64,000 bases of DNA from Isoetes taiwanensis (GCA_021234155.1 JAJEKV010000081.1:4060606-4124605); one strand, 5' to 3'; numbered from the stretch's first letter, positions 11,470-23,365 are shown. The notes: generated by a model not told the origin, from the letters alone. Numbers and translations: made by a program.

Positions 11470-12893
11470 ATATCAAGTGCAAAGAAAGGAAGGTGTTGAG
11501 GCAAATATTGACCTTCAAATCGTGGAACTTGAAGAGGTGCGCTTAGCTTTGAGTCAAGCATCAAAAGACTTGTCAATCTCCGAAATTTGTAGAGATGCGA
11601 GCTGAGCAGCTTGAACAACTTGAGGCCCCGCCTTACGAGGCTTTTGGCAGCTCGCCAAATTATGTGCCTAACCATTTCAGCTTAAGTCCCTCTTTGCCAC
11701 AAACGCTTGTTCTTGGTGCTAGCGTAAATGAATATTCAATCAATTTGAAGGAAACATGCCCATTTTGTGAAAGATCACTCAATACTAGTGAGATGCTTCT
11801 ACCAAATATAATTGTTGAGTGCAAGCATGCATATCATGTCACATGTCGCCTAGCGATTTCGTGTAGCATCTTCCCATCTATAATTTTTAAATTTGTAGGA
11901 TTATCTAACATAGTTTTTCTTGTGTAGTGGCACTACGATGTGTTTATGAGAGCGGTTGTGGACATAGCATGTCGATAATTGGTTGTTTTTTTCTTGGTTT
12001 AAAGAAGCATCATGGGACCAAGATTAATATGATAGCATATTCAATGGTTGGTCTATATGCATTTTTTTTTTCATCTTCATTTAGTATGTTTTTAATGATT
12101 GCTGGTTTGATATTGGAACAGAAAATTTGCCTTCAAAAGGCATTGGCTCCACTCCAGCATCCTTATCATTTATCAAAGAGCATAAGCTTGTGCCTAGACG
12201 TTTGAGCAGAGCTTTAACAACTACCGAGGATGTGCATGTGATCAATGATGTTTCTGAAGACGAAGAAATTGACAACAATGATGGTAAGTGAAGTCATTCC
12301 TAGATTGCTAGTAATGATTGTTGGTTCCTACATTCCAAGATTCATGTCTTTTGATTGCTAGTTTTTTAATTTATGTATGATCTAGATATTCAAGGCCACC
12401 ATGACAATGTTATTTTTTTTTATTTATGTATGATCCAAATTATTCAAGGCCACTCATCAAAGATAGGTACTACTGTAGAAGTTGAAGGTAACAACAAAGA
12501 ATTAATTTTTCATGAAGAGAATGAGCCAAAGACGACGATGATTTCGCCAGGTAATACATGCTTTCTACAGAGGGAAAATATTTGTTATTACATATTATCA
12601 ATTTTTGTAATGCTTGTAGGGTTAAAGAGACTGCAAGATGGGAAAGATATGAGTGACACCGCTTCATCACCTTTTGGAAAGAAACCTAATGTGGGGAATC
12701 CGCTTCTTGACAATGGGAAGGCTACTTTGTCTCAATCAAAGTTTGATGGTGTAGCAGAGGATAATAAGGCCATTGAAATCCATCAGAGTCTTCCAATTTC
12801 ATCATGTAGTCCAATTGTGAAGACAAAGAAAGAGACATCTCATCGATCACAATCAAGAATCTGCTTTCACCCGGTAATTTTTATTTTTTTTGT
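11470..12893 (+). pseudogene. Coiled-coil and zinc-binding exons of the FCP1-like gene
   Basis: Near 11485-11595 one frame reads 'VEANIDLQIVELEEVRLALS', a short coiled-coil-like stretch. A second frame from 11595 carries 'CPFC' and then 'ECKHAYHVTC' (about 11757-11853), a C-x2-C ... C-x-H-x2-H-x2-C pattern suggesting a zinc-binding, RING-like fold. 'RCVYESGCGHS' follows at about 11937. Further open exons have sensible splice signals. One lies at about 12117-12283, after 'gaacag', acidic at its end ('INDVSEDEEIDNND') and with donor GTAAGT. Another is at about 12462-12549, with donor GTAATA. A third is at about 12620-12873, after 'gtag', with donor GTAATT. The spliced order suggests a low-complexity linker leading into the phosphatase-like exons. 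The exact RING or PHD class is not assignable. Confidence 0.5.
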
Positions 12894-12944
12894 ATGAAGT
12901 GATTATTTTGTTTATTTGAAAGCATTGTCTTCCGTGAAATAAAA

Positions 12945-13640
12945 GGGCTTTAATTGTCGCAACGAGGAAAAGTAAACGCTGGTGAAGTTTTTGGCAGTCC
13001 TTCCAAGTCCCCATGTACCAAAAGGATAAAGTCGATAAAAAGCTTCGATTTTTGAGCTAGATGGAGTGTTGATGAAGCTATTTGAAAATACAGAGCCATT
13101 GCCAAGTTGTGTCATGGATGGTGCGTAACTTAAGCACCTTAATCACAAAAGATAGTCAGATATGCCTGCAGCCAAGGAGCTTCTAGAGTGGTGCATGGAG
13201 CACTTCCAGATTGCCATTTGACAACATTGAGCAAAGACCGCAAACTAATCTTATTCTCAATCAAATGTTTGAAAGAGTCGCTCGAGAAAAATTACAGCTT
13301 ACATGGTCTTCAAGTGCACAAATACGGCATTCAAAGTTGAAAGGAAACCCGCCTTGTTGAAGGAGTTGAGCAAAGTTTATTCTGAAATAAAGGGAGGTTG
13401 GATGGACAAAAATACATTGCTAGTCGATGATATGGCGCATCGTGGTTTTAAAAAAAAAATTCACATACAATGGTATGCCCTAATACTTATCAACCATCCG
13501 TAAGAGATGGTGACTTCCTATTCAACATCTAAGACCATGGCTTGAACCATCGTTAGAAGTCGAGAATGTGGAAGTGTATCTTCAAGCCAATCCATTAACT
13601 AACTTTTCGATAAGGTTTCAAGAAAGCCATTGATACTCTC
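12945..13640 (+). pseudogene. FCP1/NIF (CTD small phosphatase-like) domain, damaged
   Basis: Homology to HAD-superfamily FCP1-type phosphatases, which dephosphorylate Ser/Thr residues including those of the RNA polymerase II CTD. Blocks occur in family order across frame changes. First is 'KKLRFL' plus 'ELDGVLM' (about 13036-13075), matching the DxDGxL nucleophile region. Next are 'AKELLEWCMEHFQIAI' (13160-13217), 'ERVAREKLQLTW' (13271-13306), 'KPALLKELSKVYSEI' (13347-13391), 'NTLLVDDMAHRGF' (13412-13450; the distal DD metal-binding pair) and 'HTMVCPNTYQPSVRDG' (13463-13510). The last is 'LRPWLEPSLEVENVEVYL' (about 13530-13583). The first catalytic Asp is lost at a frameshift, and there are at least three frame changes. 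It could be a pseudogene or a working gene with sequence errors. Family assignment is strong because the motif series is long and ordered. Confidence 0.75.
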
Positions 13641-15360
13641 AAGAAATACGATATCGCTGACATCAATATGCTTTTGTTTAGTGAAATTGTATCATTGTAA
13701 TCTGTTGTCGATTTTCTCACACAAGATAAGTGACCAAGTCTTGGCTCTTGTGTTGAATTAATAAAAATACATGCCTTGAGGGAGTTCTTTGATAAGTTGT
13801 GTATGTTTCTTCATGTTCTTTTGGGTTCTTTGGGATACACATGTCTATGGAGTATTTTGAAATGGATTGCGTGCTTTACATTCTCAAGAACATGAAACTT
13901 TTCACTAAGTGAAGCATTCTCGTTGTGTTAATGGTACATCGCTAGTGACACAAGGCTTCAGATTTCTAACATGACCTTTGATCTATCTTGATCTAATCGC
14001 TCAAGAGGTTCAATTGTTTTGCTTAGGTTTCTTTAGCCTAAACGTAATGGTTTAGTTTGCAAAGGTTTAGTTTGGTAATGTGCTTAGTTAGCAATGGTTT
14101 AGTTTGCAATGGTTTACTTAGCAATGGTTTAGTTTGCAATGTGTCTAGTTTATTCGGAGTAGTTTATTCAATGATTTAGTTTGCATTGCTTTTGTTTTGC
14201 AATGGTTTAGTTTGCGTAGTTTAGTTTGCAAATGAATTGTTTGAAGTGCTTTTGAAATGGTTTGTGAAATGGTTCTTATCTTCCAAAATGGTTTGTTTGA
14301 AATGCTTTTGAAATGGTCTGTTAACGAAGTTTCAAGCAGTTACCTAAACCTTTGTATTTCAGCTTAAAACTAGAAAATTTACAATGTTACATAAACCTTG
14401 TATTTCGATAAAACCAAAACCGTGATTTCATATTACCTTGTCATATTAATAAAGATAAAGATGTCATATTCGGGTCATATTACCATCAAAGAAACCAGAT
14501 ATAGTGTCATATTAACAAGAAAGCATGTTCACGTAAGACATGCAATGTAAAAACTTCGCCTTTCCACAAAAAAAAACTCGCCTTTTAAAAAAAACTGATT
14601 GCATCCTTAATATCCCATGTAACATAAAATAACATAAAAAACTAAGTACTTAAGACTCATAGGGTTTTCAGCTTTTAGAAGTAATCTGGTGGGGCATTTT
14701 CAGCCAACAAGAAGGAGAATCCCCGGTAGCTTCCATATTCAGTCAGAATGACGCCTTTCGTGGGGACAAACACGATCGACCCACTTCAACTTGATCTCGA
14801 GACTTTGGCCCTTTGTTCCTCGCAATGAAAACCACCTCCGTGGCGTAGAATTTTGCAACAATAGCCATTTCCATGCCCTGATGTGAGGAAGAAGAGGACT
14901 CTTCCTCAAGTCTCGGGCTTTTTGGCAAGATATTTAAGCCCCGCCATGAAGATAGGAAGATAGGAAGATAGGAAATCTCGTAGGAAGGGAGCTTGCCTAA
15001 GATGAAGGAATGCCCGAGTCCGGACAACTTCTCTTATAGTCTGGAGTTTGAAGCGCCCAATCAAAGGGCCAATTATGGTCATAATGTTGCATGCAGGGCT
15101 CGAAGCCCGAGGCCCCCTAGCCATGCAATAATAGTACATTAACATAGATTTAATAATTTTTGGTTTCATAGCCTAGATCTAAATATCCCGGCATATTCTT
15201 GCCCATATTCTAATATGCTAATATGCCATAATTCTAATGTGCCCATAATTCTAATATGCCATATTATTTGTTTGAAGAAAATTTGTGTATCTATCAAAAT
15301 GCATGTGCCACATCATCATGCCATGTCATCATACACGTGATGCCATGTGGACAAGTATTT
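13641..15360. other. No recognisable gene; AT-rich spacer
   Basis: Contains the minisatellite at 14036-14240. Short minus-strand open stretches lie at 14743-15169 ('MAIVAKFYATEVVFIARNKG'); I cannot assign them. Confidence 0.4.
14036..14240. repeat. GGTTTAGTTTGCAAT minisatellite
   Basis: Ten or so imperfect copies of a roughly 15-bp word ('aatggtttagtttgc'), with 'ttagttagcaatgg' variants. It is not the plant telomere repeat TTTAGGG. Confidence 0.75.
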
Positions 15361-16510
15361 GTTTTTTTTTTTTTTTTTTTTTTTGGCTAGATGTTTAGGT
15401 TAATATGTTAATGTTAAGTTAATATGTTAATGTTTAGTACAAGTTAATGTTAATGTTGTAAGTTTATAAGTTAACTTAAATAAGTTAACTTACAACTTGT
15501 TAAGTTAACTTGTTAGTCCATGTGGCAGTCCAAGTGCCAAGTCATCATCATGTGGCAATCAAACACGTGTTATGCCATCCTAGTCATACATATTGTCATC
15601 ATGCGCCAGTCCAAAGTGGCGGTCCATGGGTAGTCCATGTGGCAGTCCAAGTGATACCATGTCAAGATTCAATGAGCCAAGTCATCAAACACGGTTATGC
15701 CATCCTAGTCATCACCCCCACATATTGTCATCATGTGCCACCCAAGTCGCGGTCCATGGGTAGTCCATGTGGCGTCCCAAGTGACATACCCATGTCAAAG
15801 ATTCAATGAGCCAAGTCATCAAACACGTTTATGCCATCCTAGTCATCATCACCACATCCTAGTCATCCTAGTCGGCGGCGGTCCATGTAAGCAAAATTCA
15901 TGTGGCATGGCATCTCAAGAGCCCATGTGGCAGTCCCATGTAAGCAAACCCATGTGGAGTCCATGTGCATTTGGAAGTATATGTGGACAAGTAAAAGTTT
16001 TTTTTTTTTATCGCTAGTTATTAAGGTTAATATGTTAATTTATTAGGTTAACTTAATTAAGTTAACTTACAACTTGTTGAGTTAACTTGTTAATCCATGT
16101 GGCAGTCCAAGTGACAGTCCATGTCAGCATTCAATGAGCCAAGTCATCAAACACGTGTTATGCCATCCTAGTCATCACCCCCACATATTGTCATCATGTG
16201 CCAGTCCAAGTGGCGGTCCATGTAAGCAGTCCATGTGGCGCCCAAGTGATACCCATGTCAAGATTCAATGAGCCAAGTCATCAAACACGTGTTATGCCAT
16301 CCTAGTCATCATCACCACATCCTAGTCATCCTAGTCGGCGGCGGTCCATGTAAGCAAATTCATGTGGCATGGCATCTCAAGAGTCTATGTGGCACCCATG
16401 TAAGCAAAATTCATGTGAAGTTTTTTTTGAGGTCTAGTTATTTAGGGTAATATGTTAATCTTAAGTTAATATGTTAATGTTAAGTGTAAGTTAATGTTAA
16501 ATTTGTGACA
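15361..16510. repeat. Complex tandem repeat with poly(T) / TTAATATGTTAA / CATGTGGCAGTCC modules
   Basis: Three cycles begin with a T-run followed by 'gctagtt'-like text and 'gttaatatgttaa': at 15361, 15999 and 16421. Between them are subrepeats of about 134 bp, starting 'caatgagccaagtcatcaaa', at 15670 and 15804 in the first cycle and 16132 and 16266 in the second. Open frames across it are by-products of the repeats. Confidence 0.85.
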
Positions 16511-16899
16511 GAGTATGTCGAATGTTTTTGTGATGAATATTTAATTCCTAAGTATACTGATTTCCTGATCTAACTCTAATTCTGCTACAAGTCCTGGCAA
16601 GTCTAGTACAACCTCCGATAACTGACATAACAGTTTATAGATGTTTACACGCTCCAAGCAAATCGATGATCTTGGCAAGTCTAGTACAACTTCGATAATC
16701 CGACATAACAGGTTTATATGTGCTTACACAAAGTTTACATTCTCCAAGCCTAAACTCCTAAACGTAACCATGCATTTAAAATTCCAGTTTACTCTTCCAA
16801 AATAACATGCAATTGACAAAGACTTTATTGATAATCCGCATTAACTGATAAATCGATAAATCGTAAATATGGTACATAGCCAAAAAAAAGACAACTGAT
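16511..16899. other. No gene recognised
   Basis: AT-rich. 'gatcttggcaagtctagtac' near 16672 echoes 'tcctggcaagtctagtac' near 16592, a short direct duplication of about 80 bp including 'acataacag'. Possibly the 3' flank of the transposase-like gene on the minus strand. Confidence 0.4.
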
Positions 16900-19800
16900 A
16901 GAGTCGATACCTAGTCTTCATCATCGATAGAACATCGGGGAGATTGTCTAAAATCTTCTCACTATCACCTTCACTAAGTGTGTATACAACCCGGTTTCCT
17001 TCAATCGATGTTTTGCCCGTGGCATGACCAATTTAATTGCACAAACTTGACTTGTGTAGACTATGGCTTTTGGCTCGTCCCCAACAATAGATATAGCTTG
17101 AACGTGATCTTGGTGCCTTTTTATAATAAATACCTTCAAGAAGCTCCTCTCCCGTGATAAAATATTTGCCCATTTACCTCAAAGTCTTCCTTAACAACAT
17201 ACTGTTTCTTTGTACAACACACCAACCAAAATAGTGCTCCCTCTTCATTATATTTTGAGCAAAGAATAAAGAAAATTGTCGCCTACTCCTATGCTATCTT
17301 TTAGAACAGTAGATAGCTCGTAGAATCTTGTTCTTTGAGATTTACGCTCCTCATATTCATCACGTGAGAACATTGCTTGGTTGAATAATCACAAGCTCCC
17401 AATCGCCTACATATTCTTTGTTCATGCATTTTTCCCATTCTCAGATCAAAGCAATTTGCACAAAAGCAAGACAAACGCCTTTACGGTAATTGCGTGGGGC
17501 ATTCTAAATTGAATGCATGAACGTAATGAATGTTCCTTTTTGTGTCCTCCACAAGATTCTGCCCCAAAGGTTGTTCCCTGCTCACCCCCACCACTTCCCA
17601 AAACCATCTTCTCACCGGTTTTTTTTTCAAACTAGAAGATGGAGCACTAGACCTAAAAACCATCCCCGCTACTTTAACTATATCACCTGCATTTTCAATT
17701 TTATGGACTCACTCTCTTCATCAATTCCCTAAGCCACCGCTTTTAATTCTCAAGGGCTTTGCCATCATGCTCTCCCTTCCCATGGTTTGAGCCAAAAATT
17801 CCACATCATCTCAATTTTTGTGGTAAACCGATACCTTCCAACAAAGTAGAAGGGTCTTGTCGCTTTGAACCGTGATGTCCGCTCCATCCGAAAAGACCCA
17901 AGTCTTATCCGATCTATACCTTGTTGTTTCATAAACTCATAATGCATCATAAATGCATGCTGAACAAAAAGCAGTATCGTGCTTTGTATCATCGATATAT
18001 AATAATGAGTGTCTTTGATCACATCCCCTGACATAGGGTCTACAAAGTACGTAATATGCACCAAGATGGTAATCAGATGCTAGTCCAATATGCATTGCAC
18101 TTGGTTCTCCCAGAATCGATAGAAAAATTCTCAAAGAAAGTCCACTACCCATACAAGAATACCGGAGGAAGATTTTCCAACAACTCCTTGAACCGCTTTT
18201 GCCGCCACTTGTGCCTCAAACTATGCAAAGGAAATTTATCCAACCTCTCAATCAATTTATGAATTAAAGTTCGTGGTTCAGCCTCTCTCCATAAGCGCTT
18301 TTTTAGAACCTTCTTTGGGTTTCTTTTCTTATCCTTACCACCTTCCTCATAATCCCAAGATTCTAACTAATAGATCCTTCATTTGATAACTCTAGTGGGC
18401 ATATCGACAACCTAGAGATACCACAAGTGCTACAAAGCCTCAGATATGCAATCTTTTTTTTATGAAATTCTTGATTTTCCTCTCTTTGGGCAAAGAATAG
18501 ACTCACCACAACTCAGAAGTTGTCTTATACTTTTTGTCTTGGCAAAACAAACTTCTTCTTCTATCGCCCACATACTTCACATGCACAATTGCACGGATTC
18601 ACATGTCGGTTCCTCAATTTATTAAAACCATCCAAAAGCATTTGTAGCCTCACATGATGTATGTAACAACAAGAGTTGAATTGTTTCAACTTCATGACAT
18701 ACCATGGCTTTAATTTCTCAAAAGCTCTTTGATCGGATCACACCTCGGATATTGCTCTTTGAACTTAAGAAACAGCTCGGACGACAACAAGAAGAGTAGT
18801 GAGCTTACATAACCATATGTTCGATACAACAAAGACCTCACAAATGAAAAACCTAATTAAAGCTATAAACTAGTGGACAAAGATGCTCAAGTTTGAAGAC
18901 TAAGACCCAATTGATACAAAGAATTCAAACTATTAGCATCTACTTATAACTGTTATTGTCTCTACATCTATCACCTACAACTTCCACCTCTAACTATAAT
19001 CAGATCCGATCAATTCTCGATCAGAACTCCCGTGAAATCGCAATCGCAACTGAACTTGAACCTGCAACTTGAACCCCGCAATTCAGAACTCGGAATCGCA
19101 ACCTGAACTGATCAGAACTCGAACTTGAACCAATTGATCAGAATCCTACAACTTTAACTAATCAGAACTATAATCAGAACCTCGGCTACTAGCCATGACC
19201 TACAACTTTAACTAACCCCTCGCTATAACCCGGAATCGCAATTAGAACTAACTTATCAGAATCAGAATCTTTAACTAACTTGATCAGAACCATTGTCTAG
19301 CACTAACTCAATTCACAACTAACAATACCTTACCAACCATAATTTTAGTTCCTTCAAAGAATGAGAAGGGGAATTACCTGTGTGTCCTCCAAATAGTGAG
19401 TGGCATGTTCTTGTTTAATATTCTTTGCCAATCTTTTATATCTCACATCCTTCGCATTAGGCGAGACCCTTGTATTTGCATCCCAAAACTCCTGAATCAG
19501 CTCAATAACATCATCTCCAATTGAATCAAACCTTCCGATCGCTTGTAAAAGACCCATCCACCTTTATCAATATCTATTTGTTCACGCCTCATTCCTTGCC
19601 ATTTTAATATTTCTGATGGACTCCCAAAACTTTTCCCAAACTTCTCTTACTAACAATTTGATTTGCGGCAATCCTTGCCAATAGCCATTGCAAGTACATT
19701 TTTTCTTTTGCAGCCATGGAATCTATGCTTGTAGAAGCTTTTATTGATTGAATGCTTTTTCTAATATTGCCAATCAAATGATTCTTAACTCCCATATTCT
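16900..19800 (-). pseudogene. Transposase-like gene (SDGC-x-QFK family), decayed
   Basis: Minus-strand pieces in family order. The N-terminal part at 19354-19795 includes 'EFWDANTRVSPNAKDVRYKR' and 'HATHYLEDTQ'. A cysteine-rich stretch near 18575-18610 reads 'NPCNCACEVCGR', and 'CSTCG' lies near 18430. The core at 17765-18120 has 'YYVLCRP', 'DTKHD' and a damaged D-G-C-x-x-Q-F-K block before 'RPFYFVGRYR'. Glycine/histidine text matching 'GHGKGEHDG' lies at about 17740-17780. The C-terminal part at 16948-17215 has 'CCTKKQYVVKEDFEVNGQIF' and 'PKAIVYTSQVCAIKLVMP'. From memory, this pattern occurs in many uncharacterised repetitive proteins of bryophytes, ferns and animals, probably DDE-type transposases; I infer the function. 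Stops and shifts interrupt every block. Confidence 0.55.
19000..19315. repeat. Degenerate 'atcagaac / cttgaac / ctttaact' minisatellite
   Basis: Irregular short words such as 'gatcagaac', 'aacttgaac' and 'tttaactaa' alternate over about 300 bp within the transposase-like pseudogene, between its N-terminal and cysteine-rich parts. It may be a decayed intron. Confidence 0.6.
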
Positions 19801-21817
19801 TGAATTCATCACTAAGAAATTTTTGATTTCTTTTTCCTTTATGAAGTCACTCAAAATTTCTTTTCTTCGCTTCGTCCATTTCGAAGTATTCTTCATAAAA
19901 TGATCTAGACAATATTAGCCAAGGCTCTATGCTTTTTAGTGTTGTTCGACCGCATTGGAACATTCTTGCATAATAGCATGTTTTTCCTCATTTCTACGCT
20001 TCCCTCCTTCTCTTTTTTTAAGGTCTCTTGCTCATTGTTTCTTCTTTTTTCTCCCTTTGACTTGTTTGCATCCTCATCTCCCATGTTTAACTATGAAGAT
20101 GAAGAGAAAGGATTGATGCTTACCGATATCTTTGGCCTTGTGGGATGGCTTCAACAAGGTGGTCTCAATCTGAAAAAAAAAGATGCTCTAAGTTTATCTA
20201 GTTTATCCAACTAAGCAATAAGAAAGCGCTTGAAATCTTCTCAAGCTCCAATTCAATTAACAAGGGAGCTTCCATTTCATTGCTTTGCAAGAAATTTTGT
20301 AAAAAGAATTTGAGAAGTTTTTCACTTACTTATTAGGTTCAATGATTTTGGCATGGCCGCATCAAGAAGTCTTGATTCATGGGATCATCCTCCTCTGGTA
20401 CAAGCTTCGAGACCTACTGATACCAATCGAAAGGATAGAATCTTTGGTCTGGAGGTTCTTGCGGAGTGAATTTTCAAATGTTCTAATGTGGCAAAAGAAG
20501 TTAGTTGGGGACGAATTCCACGCTTCAACTATTTTGGGGGGGGGGGACAAACTAATTGAGACGCTTATTGCATGCTTTAACCCCTGACCTATGGTAAATC
20601 ACCATAGCATCAAGTATATCATCACCTATAGAGTCAGTTTGGTTAAAATAATTTAACGTCATCCATAGAGTCAGCCATAATGGCAAAATTAGCAGATGAG
20701 AGTTAATTGATTCGTATATGTTAACTGATAACACCACTTTTACCTCAAAAATCACCAAAAGTAGCCTTCTGACTCTATGGCTGACGCTAATACCCCCTTC
20801 CTCTTGTAGTGTAAAATCCATTTTATAAGCTCTATTCACACTAAATTCCAGCTACAGAAGAATGTAGAGTCTACTTGATATTCATGTAAGCTTATTAATG
20901 AAGTTTATCAAAGGTTCATGGTCTTTTGTGAAAGAATTATATGCAGATCTACTGCAGTATATGCTCCTTTAACACTTAGACATTTGCAGCGTCCTTTCAC
21001 TGCTGGGTTATGCATCTGCATATTGTGCTAGCTAAATCTCAATAATCTACTCCAAATTTTTCTTACAGATTAGCTTCTTCGATTCTTGTAGCGATTATGA
21101 GCAATACAATACAATGTATTGTTACATGGAAGTGCACAAACCTATTTCACATGTGCATAGGCTAAAAAAGCCACATCAGATCCATTTCATAAGCTAACAT
21201 CAAGGAAGAACTTAATTAAGAGTGTTGGACAATTGGAAACAACTAAAAAGACTAAAAATCACATAAAGTCCATTTCATAAGCTCTATTAAATTCCGGCTA
21301 CTTAAAAATCTAGCAACCACAACAAGAAAGAACTTAATTAAGAGTATTGATGGACAATTGGAAGAAAAAAGACTTTGTTGTGCACCTCCTCTACAAGAAT
21401 TGTAAACTCACGTGAAAATAAACCGCATCAATGAAACTACTCCATCCCCACCCCAACCATGCATTTTCGCTATTAAATACCTTTTGCTCCTTAAAGACCA
21501 TGTTACACGCTACTTATAGTAGCTGATGAAAAACATGAAAATTTACGCAAAAAATCGTGCAATATATTGATATCCACTCTGAGTTGAATTCATGCTAAAT
21601 TGATGCGATGGAAATTGATCACTCGTTGAAAGATCTAATGGCTTAGGTCTGCAATCATGAGAAGTAACATTGATAATGCAATTTATATTTGAGTTGTTCA
21701 AGGGGCATGAACTTATGGAATAATGATAATCTGCGTTTTACAATGTGTGTCATCCATTATAGCTATATTTGATTTAAATTAGTACACACGTAGCATAAAA
21801 ACAAGGGAAATCTATTT
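19801..21817. other. No recognisable gene; local duplications
   Basis: A poly(G) run lies at about 20536-20546. 'aagaacttaattaagagt' occurs at about 21205 and 21325, each followed by 'ggacaattggaa', and 'tccatt.tataagct' at about 20817, 21180 and 21268. These are overlapping direct duplications of roughly 90-450 bp. No open frame here resembles a known protein. Confidence 0.4.
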
Positions 21818-21930
21818 TTAGATTCTTACAATAAGTACGATGCTGAAGATGAATCCTATCAAGATTCCAATGTAGAACCCAGGATTCCAAACATACTCTT
21901 TGAACCAGCTATTCCCGATGGTTTTTTCTA
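21818..21930 (-). pseudogene. Displaced 3' end of the LRR receptor-like gene (membrane anchor)
   Basis: Minus-strand translation reads 'EKTIGNSWFKEYVWNPGF', then a hydrophobic segment 'YIGILIGFIFSIVLIVRI' and a TAA stop at 21818-21820. This is the juxtamembrane stretch, transmembrane helix and very short cytoplasmic tail expected for an LRR receptor-like protein without a kinase. The matching ectodomain begins 3.4 kb away at 25315, on the other side of an inverted-repeat element. If the two pieces are joined directly, this tail is one base out of frame. Confidence 0.8.
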
Positions 21931-21949
21931 CGCCCGATTTGGGTTGGGC

Positions 21950-22400
21950 TCCAATGGAAACCTCCCCAACTTTCCCTGGAAACCTCCCCAAATTTTCCCC
22001 TCGAAACCTCCCTAACTTTCCCCCTCGAAACCTCCCCCAACTTTCCCCTCGAAACCTCCCCCTTTCCTGAACCTCCCCAACTTTCCCCCCGAAACCTCCC
22101 CAACTTTCTCCATATTAGAAAACAGAGGAGGTTTCCATAGAAACCTCCCCACCAGAAGCTTTCTTGGATGACCTGGGGAGGTTTCCAATCAAGAAAACAG
22201 GGGAGGTTTCCAGGGAAAGGTGGGGAGGTTTCCAAAAAAAAAAAAAGCACGAAGACCAAGACTAGCCCCCAGCATCATCTTGGCCCCTCGTGGCGCTTCA
22301 TCCATCTGGTTGCCAACATTAATAAATATTTTTTATTTTTTTAAATATTTTATGGAAACCTCCCCAACTTTCCAAAGAAACTAGGGGAGGTTTCCACAAA
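21950..22400. repeat. GGGGAGGTTTCC / GGAAACCTCCCC subterminal repeats
   Basis: The plus strand has about eight 'cctccccaactttcc'-type copies (21960-22105), then 'ggaggtttcc' copies in both orientations (22127-22232 and 22352-22398). The opposite end of the element has three more at 25193-25260. An open frame across them (GEVSRGK repeats) is a by-product. Confidence 0.85.
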
Positions 22401-22417
22401 ATGTATAAAATTTCAAA

Positions 22418-22590
22418 GTGAGCTATTTCTTGAAGCAAATCGTGTATTTGAGTTCTTCTTTCATCAAGTGAGCTATTTCTTGAAGCAAAGTGAGCTATTT
22501 CTTGAAGCAAATCGTCTATTTGAGTTCTTCTTTCATCAAGTGAGCCATTTCTTGAAGCAAATTGTCTCTTTAAGTTCTTCTTTCATCAAC
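22418..22590. repeat. 50-bp tandem repeat, about 3.5 copies
   Basis: Copies begin 'gtgagctatttcttgaagca' at about 22418, 22468 (a truncated 22-bp copy), 22490 and 22540. Full units continue 'tttgagttcttctttcatca'. Decaying echoes reach about 22660. Confidence 0.85.
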
Positions 22591-23199
22591 GAATTCATCC
22601 AAGCTTTTTCTTCAAGTAAATCATCCCTACGAGTTCTTCCTTCAACCACGAATTCATGCGTTCGTTGTGATTCCCATCATGTCGTAGCCACATGTCGTAA
22701 CCACATGTTTACTATATCTCTTGAGCTAATTTCATCGAGGTAATTTTATAAATGAATGCTTGTGTGCTTTTGGATGTCCTGCCACATATGGCGGTTCAAA
22801 ATCTTCAAGCGTAGGCATTGCTTTAGATCTTTAAATATCACATGTCCAGAATTAATATGTTTGTAAAGAGAAATGTTCGCGGCGGCGGCCGCGATAAATT
22901 TCTTCTATATATAATGATATGCATGTCCAAACATGGGCTCTTATACCTGGTGGACGAAGAAAATTGTGATTAAATGTCCCAAGGGAGACAATTTTCTGCA
23001 TCATAACAATAACAGCTACGCTCAGCATGGTGATGAGCCAATTGGTGTTCAAGCAACTACAATTCAGGGATATATAAGTCTTAAAATGTTTCTCTCCTCC
23101 TTTCTATGTGTAGTCATGTTGATCTGATGAATGAAGGATGCATCCGTTTTGTTTTCATTGGTTGAATGGACAACATTTAGAACAATGTAGTTCCCTTAC

Positions 23200-23365
23200 A
23201 ACCTCAGATGGCTGCATGAAGCATAAGTCTTGAAAAATGGCAAGCCCTCTGAAGCAGATTTGATGGCATGGGCAGGAATGCTTGCTCTGCACATCTCATT
23301 ATAGAGGTGAGGAAATATGCTGCAAGCAAGTTTTTTGAACTTGAACCACAGGAATTCGAACAGTT
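23200..23365 (+). pseudogene. PPR E-motif fragment inside the TIR element
   Basis: 'PSEADLMAWAGMLALHIS' followed, after a one-base shift, by 'VRKYAASKFFELEPQEF'. This matches the post-repeat E motif of PPR proteins (MP-E-x-D-x-x-x-W-x-x-LL...AA-x-x-LFELEP). It is too short to be functional, and is probably a captured or transduced gene fragment. Confidence 0.65.

Noticed and set aside
14036-14240. Interstitial telomere repeats
   Set aside because: The word is GGTTTAGTTTGCAAT and lacks TTTAGGG.
15361-16510. CRISPR-like regular repeats
   Set aside because: Units are long, diverged and without unique spacers of constant length; the genome is eukaryotic.
21909-22259. Frame with GEVSRGK repeats, 116 codons
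   Set aside because: Product of the GGGGAGGTTTCC repeats at the transposon end; starts within the TIR element and has no domain.
22876-22896. GC-rich 'gcggcggcggccgcg' as a CpG island or cloning site
   Set aside because: Only about 17 bases, with no other vector sequence and no promoter context.
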